Shown: one piece after another, positions 24,860-31,588 of the stretch
How positions within the stretch are numbered: position 1 is the stretch's first letter
Layout: each line of letters begins with the position of its first letter
Assembly (NCBI GenBank): GCA_918298275.1
Contig: CAKJZO010000021.1
Coordinates: forward strand, 1-47,901
Direction: 5' to 3'
DNA length: 47,901 nt
From: Spirochaetota bacterium
GTDB taxonomy: Bacteria > Spirochaetota > Spirochaetia > Sphaerochaetales > Sphaerochaetaceae
Translations under genes and position numbers: made by a program
The notes under the pieces: generated by a model
Seen by the model: the letters and a program-made list of their open reading frames with translations, nothing else
Told to the model about the DNA's origin: nothing
The model's database searches: none

Positions 24860-25405
24860 ATGAAAAAAGCAATGATGACAATTCTGCTTTTCTCTGTGTT
24901 TTCGGTATGCCTTTTTGCAGATTCCTTCCGTTTCAGCATTGTCTGGGACAAGGTGGTTGAATCGGAAACAACCCTTTCTGTTGTGAATCTTGATAACGAC
25001 AGTGAAGTCGAGAATCACAGCAAGGATTTGGAGATTGTCAGTACTGTGCAGGATGTAGCCAGAATCAAGTATGCCTCAAACGAAGGTGGAATACATGTTC
25101 TCTCATATAAGGCAACACCGCTGATGAACAACAGCGACCAGTCCGGTCATTCCTTCAACCTTTTCTTCAGTTATACAGAAAACGATTCAACAGATGTTCA
25201 GGAAATCCAGGTAGGAACAAATAAGTCTCTTACCTATCCCAATGGATCTGTTAAGGCTGAAACATCAATAAATATGGGGCAGGGTGGTGTTCTGACCCCC
25301 AGATATGTTCTCATTCAGGTTGAGCTTCCCGATGTCTCCGTTGACACCATGCAGACTAATGTCAAATACACTTCGACAATCACAATAGAGAGGACGTCGC
25401 CATGA
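24860..25405 (+). CDS. Exported protein, cassette 1 gene A
   Basis: A 181 aa protein whose signal peptide is MKKAMMTILLFSVFSVCLFA with likely cleavage before DSF. The frame is open upstream to 24773, but that part lies across the promoter, and AAGGGG is 9 nt before 24860, so this ATG is chosen. The mature part is polar and beta-rich, without cysteines, and ends in KYTSTITIE. It is weakly but clearly related to cassette 2 gene E: similar length, a shared (V/F)AR..., a K-(S/T)-PL segment and a C-terminal TI-IE strand. No family recognised. Its stop overlaps the next start as ATGA. Likely periplasmic or surface-exposed. Confidence 0.8.
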   Translation: MKKAMMTILLFSVFSVCLFADSFRFSIVWDKVVESETTLSVVNLDNDSEVENHSKDLEIVSTVQDVARIKYASNEGGIHVLSYKATPLMNNSDQSGHSFNLFFSYTENDSTDVQEIQVGTNKSLTYPNGSVKAETSINMGQGGVLTPRYVLIQVELPDVSVDTMQTNVKYTSTITIERTSP

Positions 25406-26106
25406 AGAAATGCATTGTCCTCGCTACTATGCTGATAGTCTCAATGGTATTTGCCTTTGCCGATACCCACCTTGGAAGAACCGAAAACACTGTCACAGAC
25501 AGTTCCTTCGTTGTTCAGGGGTATTACAAAGGAGAGAAGGAAAATACTTCTGTTACTCTGGCATTCAAGGATATTGATAATCAGACAATCGTTCATTCTG
25601 GTCAGTCAACAACCGGAACTAAAGTCAACGTGTCTGACCGACACCTTGGATCGAATACAGGTACGATTTTCACTTGGTCGATGACTGGCACTACAACCTC
25701 AACAACCACGTTGAAATTTACCTTTTCTACTCTTCAGGCGGAAATGAACGATGTTTTCTATCGTCCTACATATACTTTGAAAATGACAATTAACGAAACT
25801 CGTAATAGAAATAGTGGCGGTAGTACATTGACAGACACCTTCTATTCCAATGTCACAAATAAAACACAGGTAGTTGGCGGCGGCACAACAACCGGAACAA
25901 AGGCTACTCAGAGTTCTGAATTTACCGGTGCTTCAACAATTACATATACAGGTAAGACCAGTAGTAGCGGTTATGGTTATGGTTACAGTTCCACAACATG
26001 GTACAGATCGGGAACCTGTACTTTGAATATTGCAGATTACGAACAGACAATCCCCGGCAGTTATCATTATGTCTGCTGGGTTATCGCGGAGTACTCGGTA
26101 CAATGA
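25402..26106 (+). CDS. Exported Thr/Ser-rich protein, cassette 1 gene B
   Basis: A 234 aa protein with signal peptide MKKCIVLATMLIVSMVFAFA before DT. The mature chain is very rich in Thr, Ser and Gly (for example TSSSGYGYGYSSTTWYRSG) and predicted all-beta. The segment FTWSMTGTTTSTTTLKFTF matches cassette 2 gene F (FSWVFSG...VTLTFSF), followed in both by Y-x-(L/V)-KM, so the two are paralogues. The C-terminus GSYHYVCWVIAEYSV carries the G-x-Y strand motif shared by the cassette proteins. GAGAGGA precedes the ATG. It starts on the ATGA of gene A and ends on the ATGA of gene C. Function unknown. Confidence 0.8.
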   Translation: MKKCIVLATMLIVSMVFAFADTHLGRTENTVTDSSFVVQGYYKGEKENTSVTLAFKDIDNQTIVHSGQSTTGTKVNVSDRHLGSNTGTIFTWSMTGTTTSTTTLKFTFSTLQAEMNDVFYRPTYTLKMTINETRNRNSGGSTLTDTFYSNVTNKTQVVGGGTTTGTKATQSSEFTGASTITYTGKTSSSGYGYGYSSTTWYRSGTCTLNIADYEQTIPGSYHYVCWVIAEYSVQ

Positions 26107-26723
26107 AGAAAATAATCGTTTCACTATTTCTAATTGTCTCTTTGTTCTCTGTCTTTGGGGCTACAATCGACCCGTTTAAGGTTCAGACCATATCTGGATT
26201 TATTGATGACATATCTTATCTTTATGTAAGTCCTTTTACCTTTGACTATATCGGTACCGTAGGCTATGCAGGTATTAATTTGGATTATGAAGATACAACA
26301 GCTAGCTATCGCAATCTTGTTAAGCCCTCAAGTACTCCATTGTCGATGCTTGGTGTCCAGATTGGATCTTTTTCTGTTTTGGTTACATATACACAGTCTA
26401 CAACAATCTCAGGTGCAAAACTGACTATTACCCACGAGAAGCTGATTCATACCACTGATTCAAGCGCTCAACTTGAATATGAGTTGGGAGTTCTTTATGC
26501 AATAAGCAATGGGACAACTACCGGAACAGAAACTTCTGCAATTTGTCTCAGTACGGAAGCTACGGGTAACAATCCTAAAAAGATTGAAATCACCCTTTCT
26601 CAACAGTCAAAGATTGCAGCTATTCAGAATGCATATCTATATTTCCGTCTCGCAAATGGCCAGAAAGCTTCGGTGACTGGGCAGTATGAATCAGTTGTTA
26701 CTTTTACGATGGAGGCAATATGA
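26103..26723 (+). CDS. Exported protein, cassette 1 gene C
   Basis: A 206 aa protein starting at the ATG that overlaps the gene B stop (ATGA, 26103-26106), with signal peptide MKKIIVSLFLIVSLFSVFG. The frame continues upstream to 25998 inside gene B, but the signal peptide fixes the start. Mature region: beta-rich, no Cys except one. GVQIGSFSVLVTYT and LTITHEKLIHTTDSSAQLEY align with gene G (GIRIGQYTLVS and CVSHTPLVHSDSS...YRLYL), giving paralogy. It ends GQYESVVTFTMEA, the shared terminal motif. No known family recognised. Confidence 0.8.
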   Translation: MKKIIVSLFLIVSLFSVFGATIDPFKVQTISGFIDDISYLYVSPFTFDYIGTVGYAGINLDYEDTTASYRNLVKPSSTPLSMLGVQIGSFSVLVTYTQSTTISGAKLTITHEKLIHTTDSSAQLEYELGVLYAISNGTTTGTETSAICLSTEATGNNPKKIEITLSQQSKIAAIQNAYLYFRLANGQKASVTGQYESVVTFTMEAI

Positions 26724-28066
26724 AGAAACTAATTCTCATACTCTCCATTCTATTCTTGTTCTCCGTATCTGTTTTTGCTGTTGAATCTTTCTGGTGCCTT
26801 AATGCAACTGCTAACGTATCAAGCAGTGGAGATCACTATCGATTCAATTACAGTACAGTATTTGACTTGTCGACCTATTTCTCCGGAACACCCAAATTCA
26901 GCGATTATGCAGGCCAAAGCAATCCCAACGGAAAGCTGAATGAATCAAGAGCAATCGGAACTGTTGGTGTTGGCGGTTGTGATCATGCCATTGAATATAC
27001 AATAAGCACGAATGGCGGAAAGTTTGTTTCTCAGTCAGACCCCTCCAAGTATCGAGAATTCTATGTTGTTAATGTTCCTGACTACTCTGAGTCCAACAGT
27101 TCGGGCAGAAGCTATCTTTGTTATAATTACAACGGTACTGGTGCAACAGCACATAGTACGCTAGGTAGCAATTCAATGACATTCACTGCGCCTGTAACAA
27201 ATGGAAATACGAGTACAACGATTTACAATAGCAATGGCAGAACTACAAACGTAAAATGTGCCTCTGTCGGACTTGACCTGTTCCTTTGTATGGCCCAATT
27301 GTCAAATTCAGATTTGGAGCACTTGGCAGAAAATGATGACTATATAGCAACCATTACCGTTTCTTGGCATTGTACCAATGCGGGTTGCAATCAAAATCAT
27401 TCAGGTACGTTTGATATGGTTGTAAGAGGATACTATGGAAGCAACTCCGGACAGGCTAGAGATTCATTCCTTCTCATCGTCAATCCTGCTGCAGATGTCA
27501 ATACTCTCGATCTTAAGAAGATGATGAAGGAAGACCAGACAAAGACAATCGCCAGCATGACAATTGCAACCACTACAAAAGAAGGAACCAGTGGCAATGC
27601 ATATGCCTGGCGTGATCATATCTATGCATTCCTTTCTGCCAGTGCGGACTATAATACAGCCGATCATTCCGGTTTTGTCCTCACAAAAATGACAAACCGT
27701 TCGATTACGATTCCGTATACTCTGACTGTTTATAACACAACTTCCGGATCCTCAATGCAAGGACAGGTTTATGATGGGACAGACTACTTCATCGAGCATG
27801 ATCAGTCTTATTGCATTGATCTTAAGGACTATTCTAAACCAAGTACGAATTACTATGCTATGTCGTATGATAGATATGGCACATACTACTATGCAATAAA
27901 CTATAGTGGAAGGGTTGAAATAAACCTGACAAATTTTACAATACCAGGTACCACGGTTGATCTTCGGACAGTTATGAATGATCCTGTTACATATTACGAC
28001 GAGTACACCAGATATATTGGTAAATACGAATCCAACATTTATTACCATATAGTTTTTGTGGATTAA
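26720..28066 (+). CDS. Large exported Cys-containing protein, cassette 1 gene D
   Basis: A 448 aa protein with signal peptide MKKLILILSILFLFSVSVFA, preceded by GGAGG. It is the last gene of cassette 1. The mature protein is rich in Asn, Thr, Ser and Tyr and has about eight cysteines, including HCTNAGCNQNH, so disulphides are likely in the periplasm. Two conserved stretches are shared with gene H: VVRGYYG followed by DSFLLIVNPAAD, and HIYAFLSASADYNTADHSGF. It ends GKYESNIYYHIVFVD, matching GTYSSTVWFIIVPND of gene H. The terminal residue is not the aromatic typical of outer-membrane barrels. Perhaps the large or tip-like component of an assembly; that is inference only. Confidence 0.8.
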   Translation: MKKLILILSILFLFSVSVFAVESFWCLNATANVSSSGDHYRFNYSTVFDLSTYFSGTPKFSDYAGQSNPNGKLNESRAIGTVGVGGCDHAIEYTISTNGGKFVSQSDPSKYREFYVVNVPDYSESNSSGRSYLCYNYNGTGATAHSTLGSNSMTFTAPVTNGNTSTTIYNSNGRTTNVKCASVGLDLFLCMAQLSNSDLEHLAENDDYIATITVSWHCTNAGCNQNHSGTFDMVVRGYYGSNSGQARDSFLLIVNPAADVNTLDLKKMMKEDQTKTIASMTIATTTKEGTSGNAYAWRDHIYAFLSASADYNTADHSGFVLTKMTNRSITIPYTLTVYNTTSGSSMQGQVYDGTDYFIEHDQSYCIDLKDYSKPSTNYYAMSYDRYGTYYYAINYSGRVEINLTNFTIPGTTVDLRTVMNDPVTYYDEYTRYIGKYESNIYYHIVFVD

Positions 28067-28261
28067 TGACTTGTATGTGTTGCAAAATTAGCAGTTTTGT
28101 AAAAAATTTTAAAAAAACCTGACAAAATTTGAAAAAAATTATAAAAAAACTTGACTTCTCCCTATGCCTATACCTATTATACGTATACCAAGGGTGCGTG
28201 TATTGGGTTAAAACTGCCAAGGATTGTTTTTCCTTGTTTGGTCGATAGAAAAGGGGAAGAA
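28067..28261 (+). promoter_or_regulatory. Intergenic region with cassette 2 promoter and leader hairpin
   Basis: A-tracts (28098-28150) precede TTGACT (28151-28156), 18 bp and TATTAT (28175-28180). The arrangement, and short strings such as GTAAAAAATT and TGACAAAAT, resemble the cassette 1 promoter region. The leader (about 75 nt) contains a small hairpin CAAGGA (28218-28223) / TCCTTG (28231-28236) and then AGGGGA before the ATG. A frame open upstream of the next gene from 28151 is not credible as coding, because it overlaps the promoter. Confidence 0.65.
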
Positions 28262-28810
28262 ATGAAGAAGATACTTGGTTTTGTTTTAATAAGCCTTTTA
28301 TTCCTTCCCGGATTATTATGTGCTGCGCCTTCTCTGCCTGCACAAAGAAACTTCAACCTTGTTCATACTCTTACATCAAATGCTACCTATCATTTTGTTT
28401 TCCAGAATATGGCAGATACTCCCGTTGAAATCACCAGTGCAGATGTCAGCAATGGTGGGAAATTTGCAAGGGTTGTTATTAATTTCAACGATGATGTACT
28501 TTATAGTTTCAATCTGAAATTCAGTCCCCTTGAGCATGTTTCTCTTGCAAATACATTCTGTGAATATACAATGGAAGTTCTCAGACCCAATTCAAATGAG
28601 ACACTCGTGCCAGTGGTTCCGAATCAGAGCGAGGGACATAGTGCCTGCAGTGCAACATTGAACGGAAGGGTGGATTACCAATTATCTGGAACTTGGCAGA
28701 ATGAATACCTTGCAGAGCTCAAGATCACACTGGATACAGATTCTGCACTTGCCGGAATCTATGCCGGTACAATTATTATCGAACAGATTACAGACGGAGG
28801 CGGCCAATGA
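28262..28810 (+). CDS. Exported protein, cassette 2 gene E
   Basis: A 182 aa protein, start fixed by AAGGGGAAG just upstream and by the signal peptide MKKILGFVLISLLFLPGLLC. It corresponds to gene A of cassette 1: same position, nearly the same length (182 and 181 aa), a shared KFARVVINFNDDVLYSFNLK region, and the C-terminal GIYAGTIIIEQI. The mature chain is polar and beta-rich. It ends GGGQ after the conserved strand. The stop overlaps the next start as ATGA (28807-28810). No family recognised. Confidence 0.8.
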   Translation: MKKILGFVLISLLFLPGLLCAAPSLPAQRNFNLVHTLTSNATYHFVFQNMADTPVEITSADVSNGGKFARVVINFNDDVLYSFNLKFSPLEHVSLANTFCEYTMEVLRPNSNETLVPVVPNQSEGHSACSATLNGRVDYQLSGTWQNEYLAELKITLDTDSALAGIYAGTIIIEQITDGGGQ

Positions 28811-29634
28811 AGAAATTGATATTGGTGACTCTCGTCTTGTGTCTTGCTGCTCAGTTTTGGCTCTTTGCTGATGGTGAATCATATACCCAGGTAGATGGGG
28901 CTTCTAGGATAATAACGGCATATAAGAACCAAAAAACAGGTGAATTGCCGGATCTGTCAATGGCAATCAGATTACTTGATTCCTCTGATACCGAATTTGT
29001 TGAAGACGGGAAGGATATTAATCTTCCTGTTGATGCAAGAGGTTCGTATTATAAAGCTTTCAGTTGGGTTTTCTCTGGGAATGCCTTCGGGGCAGTTACC
29101 CTGACTTTCTCATTTGCCAGAATGAGTCTGAATGGTGCTAATACCAATAACCAAACTGAATATATTCCATACAAAGTAAAAATGGTCTACAGTCCATCAA
29201 AAGTCGGTAATTCGACTATTCAGATGAACACAGCTTCAACAGCACAGGCATATATGACCAATAGCTTTACCGGAACTACATATAGGATGTATTATGCAGA
29301 TTCTATATCCAATGGAGCTGTTTCCTCAGTTGAGACAAGTGGAGGAGAGTCCCCTGCCAGTAATTATGGAAATGCTTTCAGTGTTGCCTTATCCTATAAT
29401 ATGAGTTCGAACACCAAAGTTCAGGATGCCGATGCTCAGGACAAAAAGCAGGAATATATAAATAAAGTAACTCAGAACAACCATGCCAATGTCTGTGATT
29501 ATTGGAACAGGTCCGGCACTGCCTATGTGCAATTGTTGATCAACAATGATCGAACATGGAGTACAAACTCAAGCATAAAAGCAAAAGTTGGAGAGTATCG
29601 TGCAAATGTAACAGTGGGGGTAACTGTGCAATGA
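28807..29634 (+). CDS. Exported protein, cassette 2 gene F
   Basis: A 275 aa protein with signal peptide MKKLILVTLVLCLAAQFWLF and likely cleavage before DGE. GGAGG precedes the ATG. It corresponds to gene B of cassette 1: KAFSWVFSG...VTLTFSF followed by IPYKVKM matches the gene B block. The central region is longer than in gene B, with Asn/Ser/Thr-rich stretches. It ends GEYRANVTVGVTVQ, the shared terminal motif. Overlaps gene G by ATGA. Function unknown; likely periplasmic or surface. Confidence 0.8.
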   Translation: MKKLILVTLVLCLAAQFWLFADGESYTQVDGASRIITAYKNQKTGELPDLSMAIRLLDSSDTEFVEDGKDINLPVDARGSYYKAFSWVFSGNAFGAVTLTFSFARMSLNGANTNNQTEYIPYKVKMVYSPSKVGNSTIQMNTASTAQAYMTNSFTGTTYRMYYADSISNGAVSSVETSGGESPASNYGNAFSVALSYNMSSNTKVQDADAQDKKQEYINKVTQNNHANVCDYWNRSGTAYVQLLINNDRTWSTNSSIKAKVGEYRANVTVGVTVQ

Positions 29635-30203
29635 AAAAACTATTTATTGTTCTTTCTAACATACTTTTCTCCCTCTTTGTTTTAGCGGCTGCGGAACCAA
29701 GCAAGTATGATTTTGCAATTTCCGGAGTTGTCCGTTCGAGTATTGTTTTTCAGGTTACTATTTTTGAAGACGCAATACCGTTTGATCTGGATGGTTCCCT
29801 TGTAACTTATAATCCTTCCTATGCTTCTATGGTAACAGGAATCAGAATCGGGCAATATACACTTGTAAGTAGAACGCCAAGTATAAAACTATGCGTCTCC
29901 CATACGCCTCTTGTGCATTCTGACTCGTCTTTGACAGAGAATAATCAGATCAACTACAGATTGTATCTGATTACAGGTGATGGGGCACAGAATTTTGTGT
30001 CTACAAGGGGAGAGCAACTTGACATACTTGGTCCTTCCATAAGCACAACGGTCAATGATACGGAAGTAATTTCTCTTATCGACGAATATATGTATGTAAC
30101 ACTTGATGAAGGGAGTGATGCTGCGACTGAAGCAGTTTGCTCGGAGCTTGAATCGGGGATTTATCAATCCACCATTACGTTTTCGGTATGGGTGCAAACA
30201 TGA
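29631..30203 (+). CDS. Exported protein, cassette 2 gene G
   Basis: A 190 aa protein starting at the ATGA overlap with gene F, with signal peptide MKKLFIVLSNILFSLFVLAA. The frame is open back to 29556, but the signal peptide and the overlap fix this start. It is the counterpart of gene C (GIRIGQYTLVS, then SHTPLVHSD). The C-terminus GIYQSTITFSVWV is the clearest copy of the terminal motif and resembles the last strand of pilin-like folds such as spore coat U (established family pattern G-x-Y-x-D/S-x-V-x-V). The stop overlaps gene H by ATGA. Confidence 0.8.
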   Translation: MKKLFIVLSNILFSLFVLAAAEPSKYDFAISGVVRSSIVFQVTIFEDAIPFDLDGSLVTYNPSYASMVTGIRIGQYTLVSRTPSIKLCVSHTPLVHSDSSLTENNQINYRLYLITGDGAQNFVSTRGEQLDILGPSISTTVNDTEVISLIDEYMYVTLDEGSDAATEAVCSELESGIYQSTITFSVWVQT

Positions 30204-31519
30204 TTAAAAAAAACAAATTAGTGATTGCATTCCTATTGGTCTTGGCAACTTCTCTGTTTAGCCTATTTGCAGGAGCAGACTGGGAGAATGTCTTGCTTTG
30301 CCAACCGACGAATGTAATCAACAATCAGAGCGTGATGATTGAAATGTCCCAGGCGAAAACCATTAATCATGATTCAGCATTCGGCTCCGTTGTTTATACC
30401 ACTCCGTATAAACCCAAGTATGAGGATCAAGGAGATATTGTTCTAATGGCCTTGATTGATACTCTGGATTCGAGTAAGAATGGTTCTTCCGTTACATTCA
30501 CCATCGAAAGCGAGGATCCTGCCGGCTTCTTTTTTGTAAAGGATGGAAACGAAACAAACAAAGTAGGATATGAATTAGAGGCTTGCTTTTTGGAATTTGA
30601 GAAAAAGGTTAATATTGGTTTTCTTAGTGTTTCGGTGGATTATCCAAAGACAAATAACGGGAAAAAAATGCGTTTGGGCATTGAAGAAAGCTGTGGAGAA
30701 AGTAAGAAAACAAAGTTTGAATATAACGGAACTAACAAATATACACTTTCAATTCCAACGACTTCTTATTCTTCGATACTTGGCTGGGGTTGGCTGGGTG
30801 CCTATCCACAACATCTGCGATTCTACTATATTTGTGTCCATGTGTTAGGCGGACAGAACCTTGAGGAGGGCTCATATTCTTCTTCTTTCTATGTTCGTAG
30901 TAGCGATAGTAGTATTCCTAGTACTAAGTACACAATCAAGGGCTATGTGGGAGAAAAGCCGGTAGCGGATTCAACCGAATTCAGTTTCTTCATAGGTCCG
31001 GGAGCAGATTCTTATTTCACTGATCTGGTAGTTGCGAATAATACAACTTCACCATCAAAAGATATTGCAAGTCTTCAGTTTTATTTTACCAGAAAAGGAA
31101 CATATTCCAGCGAACCGAGTGCGAACACATATAAGAAGAAATTTACAATCTATATTTCTCCTACTAATGACTATGCAGCAAACGCCAGATTCGTTTTCAA
31201 AAAAACCGGAACGGAAAACCAGGCAGATAGCTTTGCCAACCGAATCTATTATGAAATAGATACAACAAATACTACCGGGCTTACGAAGTACAGTAATAAT
31301 ACAAACAATTATTCGTACTATTTCTATCCGGACTATTCTTCTCAATTACTCAGTAGTTCTGGAAGCAATAAAAACTATCAGGAATTCTGGAAGCTGGAAG
31401 GAAAGCATATTTATATCAAGGTGTCAGAAGATTCAAAAGAAACTAACGACAACATGCACTCGTCAGGTACTTATTCCTCGACCGTCTGGTTCATAATTGT
31501 TCCCAACGATAGCCTTTGA
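30200..31519 (+). CDS. Large exported protein, cassette 2 gene H
   Basis: A 439 aa protein (ATG at 30200 overlapping the gene G stop; an in-frame ATG at 30188 would add MGAN). Signal peptide: basic MIKKNK, then a hydrophobic core, ending near LFSLFAGA. It pairs with gene D: TIKGYVGEKP, then FSFFIGPGAD, IASLQFYFT and FTIYISPTNDYAANARFVF correspond in order. About four cysteines. Rich in Ser, Asn and Tyr. Ends GTYSSTVWFIIVPND. The Shine-Dalgarno is weak (GGGTG), so re-initiation from gene G is likely. Followed by a strong bidirectional terminator. Confidence 0.8.
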   Translation: MIKKNKLVIAFLLVLATSLFSLFAGADWENVLLCQPTNVINNQSVMIEMSQAKTINHDSAFGSVVYTTPYKPKYEDQGDIVLMALIDTLDSSKNGSSVTFTIESEDPAGFFFVKDGNETNKVGYELEACFLEFEKKVNIGFLSVSVDYPKTNNGKKMRLGIEESCGESKKTKFEYNGTNKYTLSIPTTSYSSILGWGWLGAYPQHLRFYYICVHVLGGQNLEEGSYSSSFYVRSSDSSIPSTKYTIKGYVGEKPVADSTEFSFFIGPGADSYFTDLVVANNTTSPSKDIASLQFYFTRKGTYSSEPSANTYKKKFTIYISPTNDYAANARFVFKKTGTENQADSFANRIYYEIDTTNTTGLTKYSNNTNNYSYYFYPDYSSQLLSSSGSNKNYQEFWKLEGKHIYIKVSEDSKETNDNMHSSGTYSSTVWFIIVPNDSL

Positions 31520-31545
31520 TAACCAAGATTCAGGCTGATAAGAAA

Positions 31546-31568
31546 AAAGGCCTCCGTCGGAGGCCTTT
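31546..31568. terminator. Bidirectional terminator between cassette 2 and leuS
   Basis: A 10-bp perfect stem AAAGGCCTCC (31546-31555) with GGAGGCCTTT (31559-31568) and a 3-nt loop. On the minus strand it is followed by a run of T (leuS terminator). On the plus strand the T-tract is TTTGTTG. Confidence 0.85.
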
Positions 31569-31588
31569 GTTGTGTTTGTTTGCAGTGC

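Noticed and set aside
30799-30807. CTATCCACA, an 8/9 DnaA-box match
   Set aside because: A single site inside a coding region with no partner box, AT-rich flank or origin context; expected by chance.
24860-31519. Cassette proteins as outer-membrane beta-barrels or autotransporters
   Set aside because: They lack the C-terminal aromatic residue signature, have no passenger/barrel layout, and several are too small. Soluble or surface beta-sandwich proteins fit better.
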